Numbered from the stretch's first letter, positions 7,585 through 19,300 are shown. The stretch is DNA of 64,000 nt from Methylobacterium sp. (GCA_002928875.1 PERO01000020.1:372001-436000), one strand, 5' to 3'. Notes: generated by a model not told the origin, from the sequence alone. Numbers and translations are program-made.

Positions 7585-9003
7585 TCAGGCATCGGGACGG
7601 GGCGGCGACGCCCCGTTCGTCGTTTCCGGTCGCAGCAATCCGCGCAGACCCGCGAGATCGAGGCTCCAGGCGAGCGCGCCATAGGCGATCATGCCGATGA
7701 CGACGCTGGCGACCAGCGCCACCGGGCCCGGCTCCAGCAGAAGGCGGATCGGCAACACCGCAACCGTCATGGTTGCCAGGGCCAGGGCGAGTTGCATTGC
7801 CGTGCCGGATGCCAGAATCGGCACCGCCCGATCCCGCCACCCGATCAGCACGGCGGTCGCCAGCGCCATCGCCACGACGAGCGCCAGCGCCGGCACGATC
7901 ACCGATGGCAGCCGGAAGGCCGGTGCCAGCGTCAGGATCAGCAACGTGACGAACAGGGCGGCGAGCGCGGTGACGAGCAGAATCGCGGTGCGGCGCGCGA
8001 TCTGGTGGAATGGGTGCAACGCGTATTGCACGATGCCGTAGAGCGCGAGGCCGGGGATGAGCATCGCGGCATGCCATGCGAAGGCCCCGCGGAATTCCCG
8101 CGCCACGAGCAGCGCCTCGAGGCTCGGCAGGACCAGCCACAGGCCCAGCAGGGCCGGCGCCAGCAAAGCGAGCACCTGCGCGAAATTCCGGGTCAGCTGT
8201 TGCTGGCCCGCCCTTGTTCCATCCTCGCGCTCGGCCCGCACGGCCAACTGGAACAGCCACAGGTCGAGGGCCGTCCCCAGCGTCATGACGAGCTTCCCGA
8301 CGAGGTCGAGCGCGAGGCTGAAGCGCCCGGCCTCCGCGAGGCCGGCCTCCTGCGCCATGAAGAGCCGCAGCGCCAGAAGCAGGCCCAGATAGGCGAGATT
8401 CGTGCCCACGATCGGCACGGCATAGGCCAGCATCGCCAGCGGATGGGGATAATCAGCTCCGGCCTTCCCCTGCGGTTCGGCGAAGAACGCCCGATGCAGG
8501 ACAACGGCCAGCAGGATCGACAGCGCGAAGGCGGCGAGAACCGCATCCGCACGCTGCGTGAGCCATGCCGCCGACGGCAGGAGGAGAAGCGACAGCCCGG
8601 TCCGGAGAAGCAGGAGCATCGCATAGGCCGTCTCGGCGAAATGCGCCCGCAGCCAGGCCGCGCGACATTCGGCGAGGCCTGCCACCAGCGCCGTGAGGAT
8701 GCCGGCGGCCAGCAGGAAGGCCCGGTCTCCGCCCCGGATCAGAATGAAGGCCAACCCGACGACCGCCAGGACAACCGGCAGCGCGAGCCCGATGCGCAAA
8801 ACCATGGGCAGGGGGCCGGCCTGACCGGCGAAGCGGGTGATGGCGAGCCGGATCGCCTCGAAAAGCAGCGTCTGCACCAGAACGGCCGCCGCGAAACCGA
8901 TGGCGTAGAGACCGAATTCCACCGGCCCCAGCATGGCCGCCAGCAACAGCCCCAGCCCGAACTGGACCAGCGCGGAAACGAGAAAGGCGGCGGACATCCA
9001 CAT
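7585..9003 (-). CDS. Polysaccharide flippase-type membrane protein (MOP/MVF superfamily)
   Basis: The 472-residue, very hydrophobic protein has about twelve to fourteen predicted membrane helices and the layout of Wzx/RfbX-type flippases, including an N-terminal ALVQFGLGLLLAAMLGPVEFGLYAIG segment, the loop-helix pattern typical of that group. Such proteins flip lipid-linked oligosaccharides across the inner membrane. No glycosyltransferases or polymerase are adjacent, so the substrate is unknown. GGAAGAGAG precedes the ATG at 9003. It is convergent with cheZ. Assignment to the superfamily is good; the role is uncertain. Confidence 0.75.
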   Translation of the reverse strand: MWMSAAFLVSALVQFGLGLLLAAMLGPVEFGLYAIGFAAAVLVQTLLFEAIRLAITRFAGQAGPLPMVLRIGLALPVVLAVVGLAFILIRGGDRAFLLAAGILTALVAGLAECRAAWLRAHFAETAYAMLLLLRTGLSLLLLPSAAWLTQRADAVLAAFALSILLAVVLHRAFFAEPQGKAGADYPHPLAMLAYAVPIVGTNLAYLGLLLALRLFMAQEAGLAEAGRFSLALDLVGKLVMTLGTALDLWLFQLAVRAEREDGTRAGQQQLTRNFAQVLALLAPALLGLWLVLPSLEALLVAREFRGAFAWHAAMLIPGLALYGIVQYALHPFHQIARRTAILLVTALAALFVTLLILTLAPAFRLPSVIVPALALVVAMALATAVLIGWRDRAVPILASGTAMQLALALATMTVAVLPIRLLLEPGPVALVASVVIGMIAYGALAWSLDLAGLRGLLRPETTNGASPPRPDA

Positions 9004-9156
9004 CGTTCTCTCTTCCGCCGCGTCCGGTGGAAAGGCAAGGCGAAAGCACGAATCCCCCGCGCGCTTGCCCCCGCACCTGATTGCAGGCGGTTGCCGCCTC
9101 CTCTAGTGTCGACTGCGTTGCCGGTCTTCTCCGGCCCTGCGCGACCGAGACCGGCC

Positions 9157-9963
9157 TTGCCCTTCTTCGATGCCTTCACTGCCGCCGCGAGCCAGCAGGC
9201 CGCGAGCCCCGCCTTCTGGCTGATTGGCGGGCTGACGGTCTTCGTCATCGCCGCCTCGAAGGGGGCCTTCGGTGGCGGTGCGGCCTCCCTCGGTGTGCCA
9301 ATGCTGTCGCTCTTCATGGACCCGATCGGCGCGGCGATCGTCGTGGCGCCACTCGTCTCGCTCATGGACATGTTCACCTTGCGCACCTTCGGGCCGTCGT
9401 CATGGTCGAAGCCGGACCTGCGCGTGCTGATGCCCGGCCTGCTGCTGGGGCTTGCGGTCGGCTGGCTCGCCTTCGAATGGATCGACCCGCGTTTCGTGGC
9501 GCTGATGATCGGCACGATCAGCCTCGCCTTCGCGCTGCACTGGTTCTGGAAGCGGCATCGCAAGGTCGTTCTCGACGCCATGCCCATCCGTGCCGCCTGG
9601 GCCTTCGTGGCCGGAGCGGTGTCCGGCTTCACCACCTTCGTCGCGCATTCCGGCGGGCCGCCGGTCGCGATGTATCTGATGCGGCGCTCGCTGGGGAAAA
9701 CCCTGTTCGTCGGCACCACGGCGGCCTTCTTCACCATCGGCAACCTGCTGAAGCTCGGCCCTTACGCGATCCTCATGGCCGGGCGGCCGGATGCGCTGGC
9801 GGGCGCGCTGCTCTATGCGCCGATCGTGCCGTTCGGCGTGTGGCTCGGCCTGCGCATCCACCACCGCCTCTCCTATGACGGGGTGATGCTGGCGACGAAT
9901 GCACTGCTAATTGTTGGCGGGGCGAGGCTCATCTGGCAGGCGATCGGATCGCTGCTCCCATGA
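9157..9963 (+). CDS. TauE/SafE (TSUP) family transporter
   Basis: The last 268 codons of a long open frame encode a TSUP-type membrane protein with about eight helices, including the family's repeated SKGAFGGGAASLGVPMLSL and FTTFVAHSGGPPVAMYLM segments. TSUP proteins move small anions such as sulfite or sulfonates; the substrate is not visible here. The start is unclear. No ATG occurs before the first helix, so TTG at 9157 (weak GAGA upstream) or GTG at 9106 must be used; I list the former. Upstream parts of the ORF-track entry are antisense to the flippase. The stop lies 10 bases before the next transporter's start, suggesting co-transcription. Confidence 0.82.
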   Translation: MPFFDAFTAAASQQAASPAFWLIGGLTVFVIAASKGAFGGGAASLGVPMLSLFMDPIGAAIVVAPLVSLMDMFTLRTFGPSSWSKPDLRVLMPGLLLGLAVGWLAFEWIDPRFVALMIGTISLAFALHWFWKRHRKVVLDAMPIRAAWAFVAGAVSGFTTFVAHSGGPPVAMYLMRRSLGKTLFVGTTAAFFTIGNLLKLGPYAILMAGRPDALAGALLYAPIVPFGVWLGLRIHHRLSYDGVMLATNALLIVGGARLIWQAIGSLLP

Positions 9964-9973
9964 GACAGCCGCG

Positions 9974-10852
9974 ATGAAGCCCGTCCTGTCCCTGCCCTTC
10001 CTGCTGGCCTTGGCCGGCATCGCGGTGCTCTGCGCGATGGACGCGATGATCAAGGCCGTGGGCGTGCGCTATCCCACCTTCCAGCTGGCTTTCCTGCGCT
10101 TTCTGGCCGGATTTCTCTGGACGATCGCCGCCGTGGCAATCTTGCGGCCGGCCTTCCCGTCACGCGAGACGATCCGCGTCAACACCCTGCGCGGGCTGAT
10201 CGGTCTCGTCACGGCGACGAGCTTCTTCTACGCGCTGCAGACCCTGCCGCTGGCGGAGGCGATCGCCTTTTCCTTTCTCTCGCCGCTGTTCCTGGCGCTG
10301 TTCGGCGCGCTGATCCTCGGCGAGGCCATCCGCCGCGCCACCCTCGGCGGGCTGTCGCTCGGCTTCATCGGCATGCTGGTGATGACCTTCGGGCACGGCC
10401 TCACCACCGGCGGACCGCTGATCAGCGCGGGCCTGCATCTCCCCGGCGTGCTGGCGGCGGTGGCATCGGCAATCAGCTATGCCTTCGGCCTTGTGCTGCT
10501 GCGCCAGCGCGCCCAGCAGGATGCGCTGATTCTCATCGTGCTGTTCCAGACGACCGTGCCGGCCATCCTGCTCATCGGCCCGGCCTGGTGGGTGTGGCAG
10601 CCGGTGGCGGGCGGCGATCTCTGGCTTTTCCTCGCGATCGGCGGGTTCGGCCTCTGCGGTCACATGCTGCTGGCCAATGCCTTCAAGCGGGCGGAAGCCT
10701 CGCGATTGGCGCCCACGGAATATTCCGCGCTCGTGATCGCGGCGATCCTGGGCTACGCCTTCTTCGCCGAGGTGCCGGGCGCGGCGACGCTGGTGGGCGC
10801 GGGGCTGGTGATTTCGGGCACGGTCGTCGCGATGCGCGCGAAAGGCGGCTGA
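9974..10852 (+). CDS. EamA/DMT family transporter
   Basis: The 292-residue membrane protein has ten predicted helices arranged as two EamA repeats. The first repeat has the LRFLAGFLW / FYALQTLPLAEAIAFSFLSPLF pattern and the second GHMLLANAFKRAEASRLAPTEYSALV. These drug/metabolite transporters export amino acids, nucleosides or metabolites; the substrate cannot be predicted. The ATG at 9974 (GAGA upstream) lies just after the TSUP stop. The ORF-track start at 9911 lies inside the upstream gene and is rejected. Confidence 0.87.
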   Translation: MKPVLSLPFLLALAGIAVLCAMDAMIKAVGVRYPTFQLAFLRFLAGFLWTIAAVAILRPAFPSRETIRVNTLRGLIGLVTATSFFYALQTLPLAEAIAFSFLSPLFLALFGALILGEAIRRATLGGLSLGFIGMLVMTFGHGLTTGGPLISAGLHLPGVLAAVASAISYAFGLVLLRQRAQQDALILIVLFQTTVPAILLIGPAWWVWQPVAGGDLWLFLAIGGFGLCGHMLLANAFKRAEASRLAPTEYSALVIAAILGYAFFAEVPGAATLVGAGLVISGTVVAMRAKGG

Positions 10853-10938
10853 GGCCGATCGGCCCCATCGATTCCCCCGCCGGTTAAGCATGGCGCGAGG
10901 CCCGGCTTGCCCTGTTCGACTTTCGGCGCAAGACAGTC

Positions 10939-10967
10939 TTGACTCCCGCGAAGCGCGAAGCCATATG
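10939..10967 (+). promoter_or_regulatory. Sigma70-type promoter of groESL
   Basis: TTGACT at 10939-10944 and CATATG at 10962-10967 are separated by exactly 17 bases. Transcription would start a few bases further on, inside the CIRCE element, as expected for an HrcA-repressed promoter. Confidence 0.75.
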
Positions 10968-10970
10968 CCG

Positions 10971-10997
10971 TTAGCACTCGCTAATGGTGAGTGCTAA
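10971..10997 (+). promoter_or_regulatory. CIRCE operator (HrcA binding site)
   Basis: TTAGCACTC-N9-GAGTGCTAA matches the CIRCE consensus perfectly. It lies about 120 bases before groES. HrcA bound here represses the chaperonin operon until heat shock. Confidence 0.98.
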
Positions 10998-11118
10998 CTG
11001 GTTTCACGAAGGGGTGTCTCGCGCCGAGGATGAACCCGGTTCCGGCTCAAAAGGCCCCGGAAATCCCCCGCGAAGCACATCCCGCCTCCTTACGAAGCCT
11101 TCAAGAGGAAGTTCAAAC

Positions 11119-11406
11119 ATGAAGTTTCGTCCCCTGCATGACCGCGTGGTCGTGAAGCGCATCGACAGCGAAGAAAAGACCAAGGGCGGCATCATCATTC
11201 CCGACACGGCGAAGGAAAAGCCGCAAGAGGGTGAAGTCGTGGCTGTTGGCCCGGGCGCGCGTGACGAAAGCGGCAAGCTCGTGGCCCTCGACGTGAAGAA
11301 GGGCGATCGCGTCCTCTTCGGCAAGTGGTCCGGTACGGAAGTGAAGATCGACGGTGTCGACCTCCTCATCATGAAGGAGAGCGACATCATGGGCGTGGTT
11401 GCGTAA
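11119..11406 (+). CDS. groES: Co-chaperonin GroES
   Basis: The 95-residue product begins [19 protein letters not shown] and ends with [16 protein letters not shown], a full-length Hsp10. It caps the GroEL ring during ATP-driven protein folding. The mobile loop ([16 protein letters not shown]) and the roof-hairpin region are present. The ATG at 11119 has AAGAGGAAG upstream. The longer ORF-track start would overlap the CIRCE element and is rejected. It is the first gene of the HrcA-controlled groESL operon. Confidence 0.98.
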   Translation: MKFRPLHDRVVVKRIDSEEKTKGGIIIPDTAKEKPQEGEVVAVGPGARDESGKLVALDVKKGDRVLFGKWSGTEVKIDGVDLLIMKESDIMGVVA

Positions 11407-11448
11407 GCCCCGCCTCGAAATCCCCGGCAATTCCTCAATTCGGAGTAA

Positions 11449-13311
<1,863 letters not shown>

Positions 13312-13329
13312 TTCCAGATCGATAGATCG

Positions 13330-13358
13330 AAGGCCCGGAGAAATCCGGGCCTTTTTTC
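13330..13358 (+). terminator. Terminator downstream of groESL and its repeats
   Basis: AAGGCCCGGA, a GAAA loop and TCCGGGCCTT form a perfect 10-base stem followed by a T-run. A copy identical over 33 bases follows the next gene at 13929. Confidence 0.93.
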
Positions 13359-13509
13359 GTTGAAAGCAGGCGCAGCGAACACGGTAACAACCTGCGGCAA
13401 TAATGCATGTTTGCAATTTTAATTGGAAGAAAACGACCTTTAATACTCGTTCTTGCAAAGATACATAGGGGCAACCTCAACGCGCATCGCGCCTATCGGA
13501 GTTGTTCCC

Positions 13510-13905
13510 ATGTTGAATTCCCCTGTCGTTCGCAACACATCCCTGCTGCTGGCGCGCCTGCCCATCGGCTTCATGTTCGCCTCTGCCGGTTTCCAGAAGA
13601 TCGGCGGATATGCCGGTGTCCAGAAATACATGGATGCCATGGGCGTGCCGGGCGCGCTGCTGCCGCTGGTGATCATCACGGAACTCGGCCTTGGCCTGCT
13701 GCTGCTCGCAGGCTTCAAGACGCGCTATGCCGCGTTGGCGCTTGCCGGCTTCACTTTGCTCGCCACGTATTTCTTCCATTTCAACCTGGCGGATCAGACG
13801 CAGACGCTGTTCTTCTTCAAGAACCTCGCGATTACGGGCGGCCTGCTGGCGATCGTCGGCGCCGGTGCGGGTGCCTGGTCGGTGGATGGCGCGCGCGGCG
13901 AATAA
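13510..13905 (+). CDS. DoxX family membrane protein
   Basis: The 131-residue protein has four predicted membrane helices and the DoxX pattern LARLPIGFMFASAGFQKI near the N-terminus, then a GVPGALLPLVIITELGLGLLL helix. DoxX-like proteins are small inner-membrane proteins linked in some bacteria to redox or thiol-stress systems; the role here is unknown. The ATG at 13510 has CGGAG about 9 bases upstream. The gene is monocistronic, bounded by two identical terminators. The 150 bases upstream (13359-13509) are AT-rich and presumably contain its promoter, but no clear boxes can be assigned. Confidence 0.85.
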   Translation: MLNSPVVRNTSLLLARLPIGFMFASAGFQKIGGYAGVQKYMDAMGVPGALLPLVIITELGLGLLLLAGFKTRYAALALAGFTLLATYFFHFNLADQTQTLFFFKNLAITGGLLAIVGAGAGAWSVDGARGE

Positions 13906-13928
13906 CCAACACTCCCTCGCAACAGGCG

Positions 13929-13957
13929 AAGGCCCGGAGAAATCCGGGCCTTTTTTC
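13929..13957 (+). terminator. Terminator after doxX, duplicate of the groESL one
   Basis: It has the same stem, GAAA loop and T-run as 13330-13358, with the 33-base core CGAAGGCCCGG...TTTTTTCGT unchanged. It ends two bases before the stop codon of the convergent gene. Confidence 0.93.
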
Positions 13958-13958
13958 G

Positions 13959-14336
13959 TCAGTTGCGCACGGCAAACCGGACACCGGAGGTGCGCCGCTC
14001 GCCTTGGGCATTCGCGAAGACGAACTTCACAAAGAACGAATCCTTGCCGGTGAAACCTGCTCCGGGGGTGTAAACAATCGAAGCTCCGCTCTTGCGAACG
14101 CTGCCTGTCTTGGGCTGGCGGACGATCTCGATGTCCGTGAGGGTCGCCCCGGTCACGCGCACGCCGCCGGGTGAACGAACACTGACCGGAATGGTGCAGA
14201 CCTCGCCTGCCTTCACTCCGGTGATACGGCCATCCGAACGGTCGCCGAACTTGGTCGAGTAGTTGGCGGCGCAATCGGCCTGCGCCCATCCCAAACTTCC
14301 GAGAACGATCAACCCTGCCAAAGCCAACGCACGCAT
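13959..14336 (-). CDS. Small secreted protein with an Ig-like/cadherin-like fold (putative)
   Basis: The 125-residue product has a clear signal peptide (MRALALAGLIVLGSLGWAQA, cut before DC). A single beta-rich domain follows, with repeated V-x-S/T patterns and the phrase IVYTPGAGFTGKDSFFVKF, the hallmark of Ig-like tandem domains in bacterial surface proteins. Two cysteines (after the signal and near residue 47) may form a disulfide. GGGGGAAA precedes the ATG at 14336; the ORF-track start 13 codons earlier is rejected. I do not know its function. It is convergent with doxX. Confidence 0.75.
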   Translation of the reverse strand: MRALALAGLIVLGSLGWAQADCAANYSTKFGDRSDGRITGVKAGEVCTIPVSVRSPGGVRVTGATLTDIEIVRQPKTGSVRKSGASIVYTPGAGFTGKDSFFVKFVFANAQGERRTSGVRFAVRN

Positions 14337-14392
14337 TGTTTCCCCCTTCGCGCCCCGAGCGCCGGGAGCAAGCATGCATCAACCGCTTGCAT

Positions 14393-15034
14393 TCACGCAA
14401 GCCGCCACACGCATGTACGCTTGATCTCGTTGTCCTCGAGCGCGCCGACGGTCTGCACTTCGTAGGTCGCGAGCGAAACGAGCCGATCCTTCGGCAGATA
14501 GGCGCGGCCGGGATCGCCGATCAGCACGCTCACCCCACGCGCCTGCTCGGCCGCGAGCCAGGCGATGACGCGGGCCGCGAGCGCCTGCTCGTAGCAGATG
14601 TCACCCGCGAGGATGACATCCCACGCCCCCGCCCGGCCCAGCTGATCCTCGCCCGCCACATCGACGGACACGCCATTCGCCTCGGCATTGAGCGCGATGG
14701 CCTCCAGCGCGAATTCATCGAGATCGGCGCAGAGCACGCTCGCCGCGCCCGCCTTTGCCGCCGCGATGCCGACGAGGCCCGAGCCACTCGCGAAATCCAG
14801 CACGTGCCGTCCCGCGACCATCGCCGGATGGTCGAGCACATAGCGGGCGAGCGCCTGACCGCCAGCCCAGGCGAAGGCCCAGAACGGCGGCGGCAGGCCC
14901 ATTTCCGCCAGTTCCTCCTCGGTCCGCTGCCACAGCGCGATCGCCTCATGGGCGAGGTGCAGCCGCAATTCCGGCACATGCGGCACGGGCATGAGCGCGG
15001 TCTCCCGTGCGATGAAATCGCGGCGACTGGACAC
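14393..15034 (-). CDS. SAM-dependent methyltransferase of the ETF-beta lysine methyltransferase (METTL20) type
   Basis: The 213-residue product carries a class I SAM-binding fold: VLDFASGSGLVGIAAAKAGA (motif I), then CADLDEFALEAIALNAEANG. It also has PPPFWAFAWAGGQALARY upstream, typical of the METTL20/ETFBKMT group, which methylates lysines of the electron-transfer flavoprotein beta subunit. That substrate is inferred from family similarity only. The start is set at GTG 15034, giving MSSRRDFIARETAL, because GGAGG sits exactly 7 bases before it. The ATG at 15055 has no ribosome-binding site, and the ORF-track entry of 599 residues runs antisense through the RND adaptor. Confidence 0.8.
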   Translation of the reverse strand: MSSRRDFIARETALMPVPHVPELRLHLAHEAIALWQRTEEELAEMGLPPPFWAFAWAGGQALARYVLDHPAMVAGRHVLDFASGSGLVGIAAAKAGAASVLCADLDEFALEAIALNAEANGVSVDVAGEDQLGRAGAWDVILAGDICYEQALAARVIAWLAAEQARGVSVLIGDPGRAYLPKDRLVSLATYEVQTVGALEDNEIKRTCVWRLA

Positions 15035-15229
15035 GAAAGAGCCTCCATTGCGCATCAGAAGCGGTGAAAATCGTGTCCCCTGCCGCAGAAGAACCAACGA
15101 TCGACGCATGACGCATAGCATGTCCCGAACAACCGCAAGCGGAAAGCGGTCGCGAGCCATGTTGCTTCGCGCGCCGGCCCGGCCTATCCCCACGCGATTG
15201 CTTCCTCCGCGCAGGATCCCTGTTTCCTG

Positions 15230-16309
15230 ATGAAACTCGCCCGCTTCACCGCCTTTGGCGTCATCCTGCTCACGGCCCTGTGGATCGGCTCGGGCTACCT
15301 GCGCTCGGCCGCGCCGGTTCCGCCGCCCGACCGGATGAACGAGGCCCAGCGCCCGCTCTTCCGGGTGCTGGTGGAAAATGTCCGGGTCGAGCAGCATGCC
15401 CGCCGGCTGGGGCTGACGGGCCGGACCCAGAGCGACCAGCGCGTTCTCGTCAGCGCCCGCACCAACGGCATCGTCAAGCGCCTCGCGGTGAAGCGCGGCG
15501 CCGTGGTCGAGCCGGGCGATCTGATCGCGATCCTGACGGACGAGGCACGCGAGGCGAAGGTGGCGGAAGCCAGGGCGCGGCTGTCGCAGCGCGCAGCCGA
15601 ACTCGATGCGCGCGAGCAATTGGCGCAGCGCGGCAACTTCCCTACCCTCAATCTCGAACAGCTGCGCGCCGAAAAGGAAGCCGCCGAAGCGTCCCTCGCG
15701 CTCGCCGAGGCCGAACTCGCCCGCACGCGCATCACCGCGCCGATTTCCGGCATCGTGAACGACCTCACCATGGAGATCGGCCAGGGCCTGCAGATGGGCG
15801 GAACCATCGCCGAGATCATCGCGCCCGATCCCATGCTGGCCGTGGTCGAGGTGCCGGAACGGCGTCTCGCGGGCCTGCGCATCGGCGATCCGGCGACACT
15901 CAAGCTGGTCACCGGCCAATCGCGCGAGGGCAAGATCAGCTTCATCGCCCGGCGGCCCAGCGGGCAGACCCGCACCTACCGGGTGGACGTGATCTTCGCG
16001 AATGCCGATGCCGCCATCGCCGATGGCATCGCCGTCGAGGTCCTGCTGTCGCTCGCCCCCGTGGCGGCGAGCCGGGTGCCACGCTCGGCGCTGACCTTCT
16101 CCGCGGAGGGGCAACTGGGCCTGCGCATCGTCGACGAGGCGGATATCGTGCGCTTCCGCCCGGTCGAACTCATCGACGACGAGGCGACGCATCTCTGGGT
16201 CACCGGCCTAGAGGACGGCATGCGCCTCATCACGCGCGGCCAGGATTTCATCCGGGAAGGCCAGAAGGTGGAACCGGTCAGCAGCGTCGAGGCGCTGGCG
16301 AAACCATGA
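15230..16309 (+). CDS. RND efflux periplasmic adaptor (membrane fusion protein)
   Basis: The 359-residue product starts with an inner-membrane anchor (MKLARFTAFGVILLTALWIG). The adaptor layout follows: a first barrel-sandwich half (GIVKRLAVKRGAVVEPGDLIAIL), an alpha-helical hairpin at about 105-165, the second half (ITAPISGIVNDLTMEIGQGL), and beta-barrel and membrane-proximal domains. It would link the inner-membrane pump encoded next to it with an outer-membrane channel. The adaptor stop and the permease start overlap as ATGA, so the two are translationally coupled. No TolC-like gene is present, so an unlinked channel must serve. The substrate is unknown. Confidence 0.92.
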   Translation: MKLARFTAFGVILLTALWIGSGYLRSAAPVPPPDRMNEAQRPLFRVLVENVRVEQHARRLGLTGRTQSDQRVLVSARTNGIVKRLAVKRGAVVEPGDLIAILTDEAREAKVAEARARLSQRAAELDAREQLAQRGNFPTLNLEQLRAEKEAAEASLALAEAELARTRITAPISGIVNDLTMEIGQGLQMGGTIAEIIAPDPMLAVVEVPERRLAGLRIGDPATLKLVTGQSREGKISFIARRPSGQTRTYRVDVIFANADAAIADGIAVEVLLSLAPVAASRVPRSALTFSAEGQLGLRIVDEADIVRFRPVELIDDEATHLWVTGLEDGMRLITRGQDFIREGQKVEPVSSVEALAKP

Positions 16310-19300
16310 GCGCGCTGATCCGCTACGCGATCACGCATGGGCGGCTGACCATTTCCGTGCTGCTGTTCCTGCTCGTCGCGGGGATTTCCTCCTACCTCAC
16401 GATTCCGAAGGAGGCGGAGCCGGATGTGGCGATCCCCATCGTCTATGTCTCGGTGACGCAGCGCGGCATCTCGCCGGAGGATGCCGAACGGCTGATCCTG
16501 CGTCCGCTGGAAACGCAGCTCAAATCCGTCGCCAACATCAAGGAGATGCGCGCCTCCGCCTTCGAGGGCGGCGGTTTCGTGCTGCTGGAGTTCCGCGCAG
16601 GCCAGGATGCGCGCCGCGCCATCGCCGATGTGCGCGCCAAGGTGGAGGACGCCAAGCGCGACCTGCCGCGCGACGCGGACGAACCGAAGGTGACGGAGGT
16701 GAGCCTCGCGCTCTTCCCGGTCATCATCGTGGCGATGAAGGGCGAGGTGCCGGAGCAGACGCTGGTACGGTTGTCGCGCCAGTTGCGCACGGCCATCGAG
16801 CAGGTGCCGGGCGTGCTGGCCGCCGAACTCAAGGGCGCGCGCGACGAGGTGGTGGAAATCCTCGTCGAGCCGACCTTGCTCGCGGCCTATGGCGTCTCGC
16901 TTGATGACCTCGTGCGGGCGGTGGGCGCGGGCAACACGCTGATCGCGGCGGGCTCCCTCGAAAGCGCTCAGGGCCGGTTCTCGGTGAAGGTGCCAAGCCT
17001 GCTCGAAAAGCCCGAGGACATCCTGAAGCTGCCCGTGCTCGCCAATGCCGGCGCGGTGGTGCGGCTCGGCGATGTCGCCGAGGTGCGTCCAACGTTCAAG
17101 GATGCGACGAGCATCACGCGGGTCGACGGCAAGCCGGCCATCACCATCGAGGTCTCGAAGCGGGCCGGCGCGAACCTCGTCGATACGGTCGATGCCGTGA
17201 AGATCGTGCTCGAGCGCGCGAGGCCACTTCTGCCCTCCACGGTGGAACTCGTGACGACGCAGGACCGCTCGGTGAATATCCGCACCATGCTGGGCGATCT
17301 GCAGAATTCGGTGATCACCGGCGTGCTGCTGGTCGCGACCGTGATTCTCGCGACGCTCGGTTTTCGCGCCTCGCTCATCATCGGTCTCGCGGTGCCGTTC
17401 TCGTTCCTCGCCGGCATCATGGGCCTGCAGATCTCGGGCCTCACGGTGAACATCGTGGTTTTGTTCTCGCTCATCCTCGCGGTGGGCGAACTCGTGGACG
17501 ACGCCATCATCGTCACGGAATATGCCGAGCGCCGCATGGCCGAGGGAATCGAACCGCGTGCGGCCTATGAACTCGCGGCCAACAAGATGGCCGGGCCGGT
17601 GGTCGCCGCGACGATCACCCGCATCGCGGCCTTCTCGCCGCTGATGTTCTGGCCGGATATCGTCGGCGAATTCATGAAATACCTGCCGATCACGCTGATC
17701 GCGACGCTGTTCGCGAGCCTCGTCTATGCGCTGTTCTTCGTGCCGGCCCTCGGCGGCATGCTGGGCCGCCCGAGCGCCGGCGCGAACGAGGCCGCCTTGC
17801 GGCCGGACGGCCTGTACATGAAAAGCGTGCGGCTCGCCCTCAAGCATCCCGGCAAGACGCTTCTCGCGACCTTTGCCTTGCTGATCGCAATTCCGGTCGT
17901 GCATGCCAATCTCGGCAAGGGGGTCGAGTTCTTCCCCGATGTCGAGCCGGATTACGCGCTCGTGCAGGTGCGGGCGCGCGGCAATCTCAGCCTCGCGGAG
18001 AAGGACCAGCTGACCCGCGAGGTGGAGAACCGCCTCTTCGCCATGCCGGAGATCGCGACGATCTATACCCGCGTGGGTGAGCGCCCGCGCGGCAACGACG
18101 AACTCTCCGAGGATACGGTCGGCATCGTGCAGTTCGAATTCGTGGACTGGCAGAAGCGTCGCAAGGCCTCGGCCATCATGGCGGAGATTCGCGAGAAGAT
18201 GGCGGATCTGCCGGGCATCGAGGTGGCCGTCTCGAAGCCGAAGGCCGGGCCGCCCACGGGCAAGCCGGTGCGCATCGAACTCTCCGCACTCGATCCCGAA
18301 CTGCTCGGGCCGGCCGCCCAGCAGGTCGTGCGGTTTCTCGAAAGCGATTCCCGCTTCAAGGATATCGATAACGGCCTGCCCCTGCCGGGCATCGACTGGA
18401 CCCTCCGAATCGACCGCGGCGAGGCCGCGAAGGTCGGCGCGGCTGCAGGCACCGTCGGCACCGCCGTGCAACTCGTGACGAATGGCGTGAAGCTGACCGA
18501 ATATCGCCCCGCGACGACCGACAAATCCGTGGATGTGCTGCTGCGCTTCCCCAAGGAAAAGCGCTCCATAGACGTGCTCGACGAGATGCTCGTGAACACC
18601 GCGGCGGGCGCGGTGCCAATCTCGACGCTGGTTGCGCGCGAGGCCACGCGCTCGGTCGGCACCATCAACCGCGTCAACGCCACCCGCGTCCTCAACATCG
18701 CCGCCAACCTTGGCGAAGGCGTGCAAAGCGCCGAGGCCCAGGCGGATGTGGCGCGCGCCATCGCCGGCATGGGCTTTGCCGAAAAGGGCATTTTCGTGCG
18801 GCTGAAGGGCGAGGACGAGGAGCGCGCGAAGGCGGGCGCCTTCCTCACCAAGGCCTTCACCGCCGCGATGTTCCTGATCTTCGCGGTGCTGCTCGCGCAG
18901 TTCAACAGCTTCACCTATGTGGGGCTGATCCTCTCCTCGGTGATCCTCTCGACGATCGGCGTCTTCATCGGCCTCGTTGTGATGCAGCAGCCCTTCGGCG
19001 TGGTGATGACCGGGCTCGGCATCATCAGCCTCGCCGGCGTGATCGTGAACAACAACATCGTGCTGATCGACACCTATGCCGAATTCCGGCGCGACGGCAT
19101 GGACCCGACCGAAGCCATCCTCAAGACCTGCGCCGAGCGCGCGCGACCCGTCGTGATGACCGCGATGAGCTCGGTGCTGGGCGTCGCGCCCATCGCCTTC
19201 GGGATGAACATCGAGTTCCTGTCGCGCGAGATCACGTTCGGGGCCCCGGCCACGCAATGGTGGGTGCAGCTTTCGACCGCGATGTTGTTCGGCCTGACCT

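Noticed and set aside
7792-9156. N-terminal 455 residues of the 723-residue plus-strand ORF ending in the TSUP transporter
   Set aside because: This part is antisense to the flippase and Gln/Arg-rich; only the C-terminal TSUP segment is a real protein.
15976-19257. 1093-residue minus-strand ORF opposite the RND permease
   Set aside because: Its product is His/Asp/Arg-rich low-complexity without family motifs, a typical antisense shadow in GC-rich DNA; the plus strand encodes a complete RND permease.
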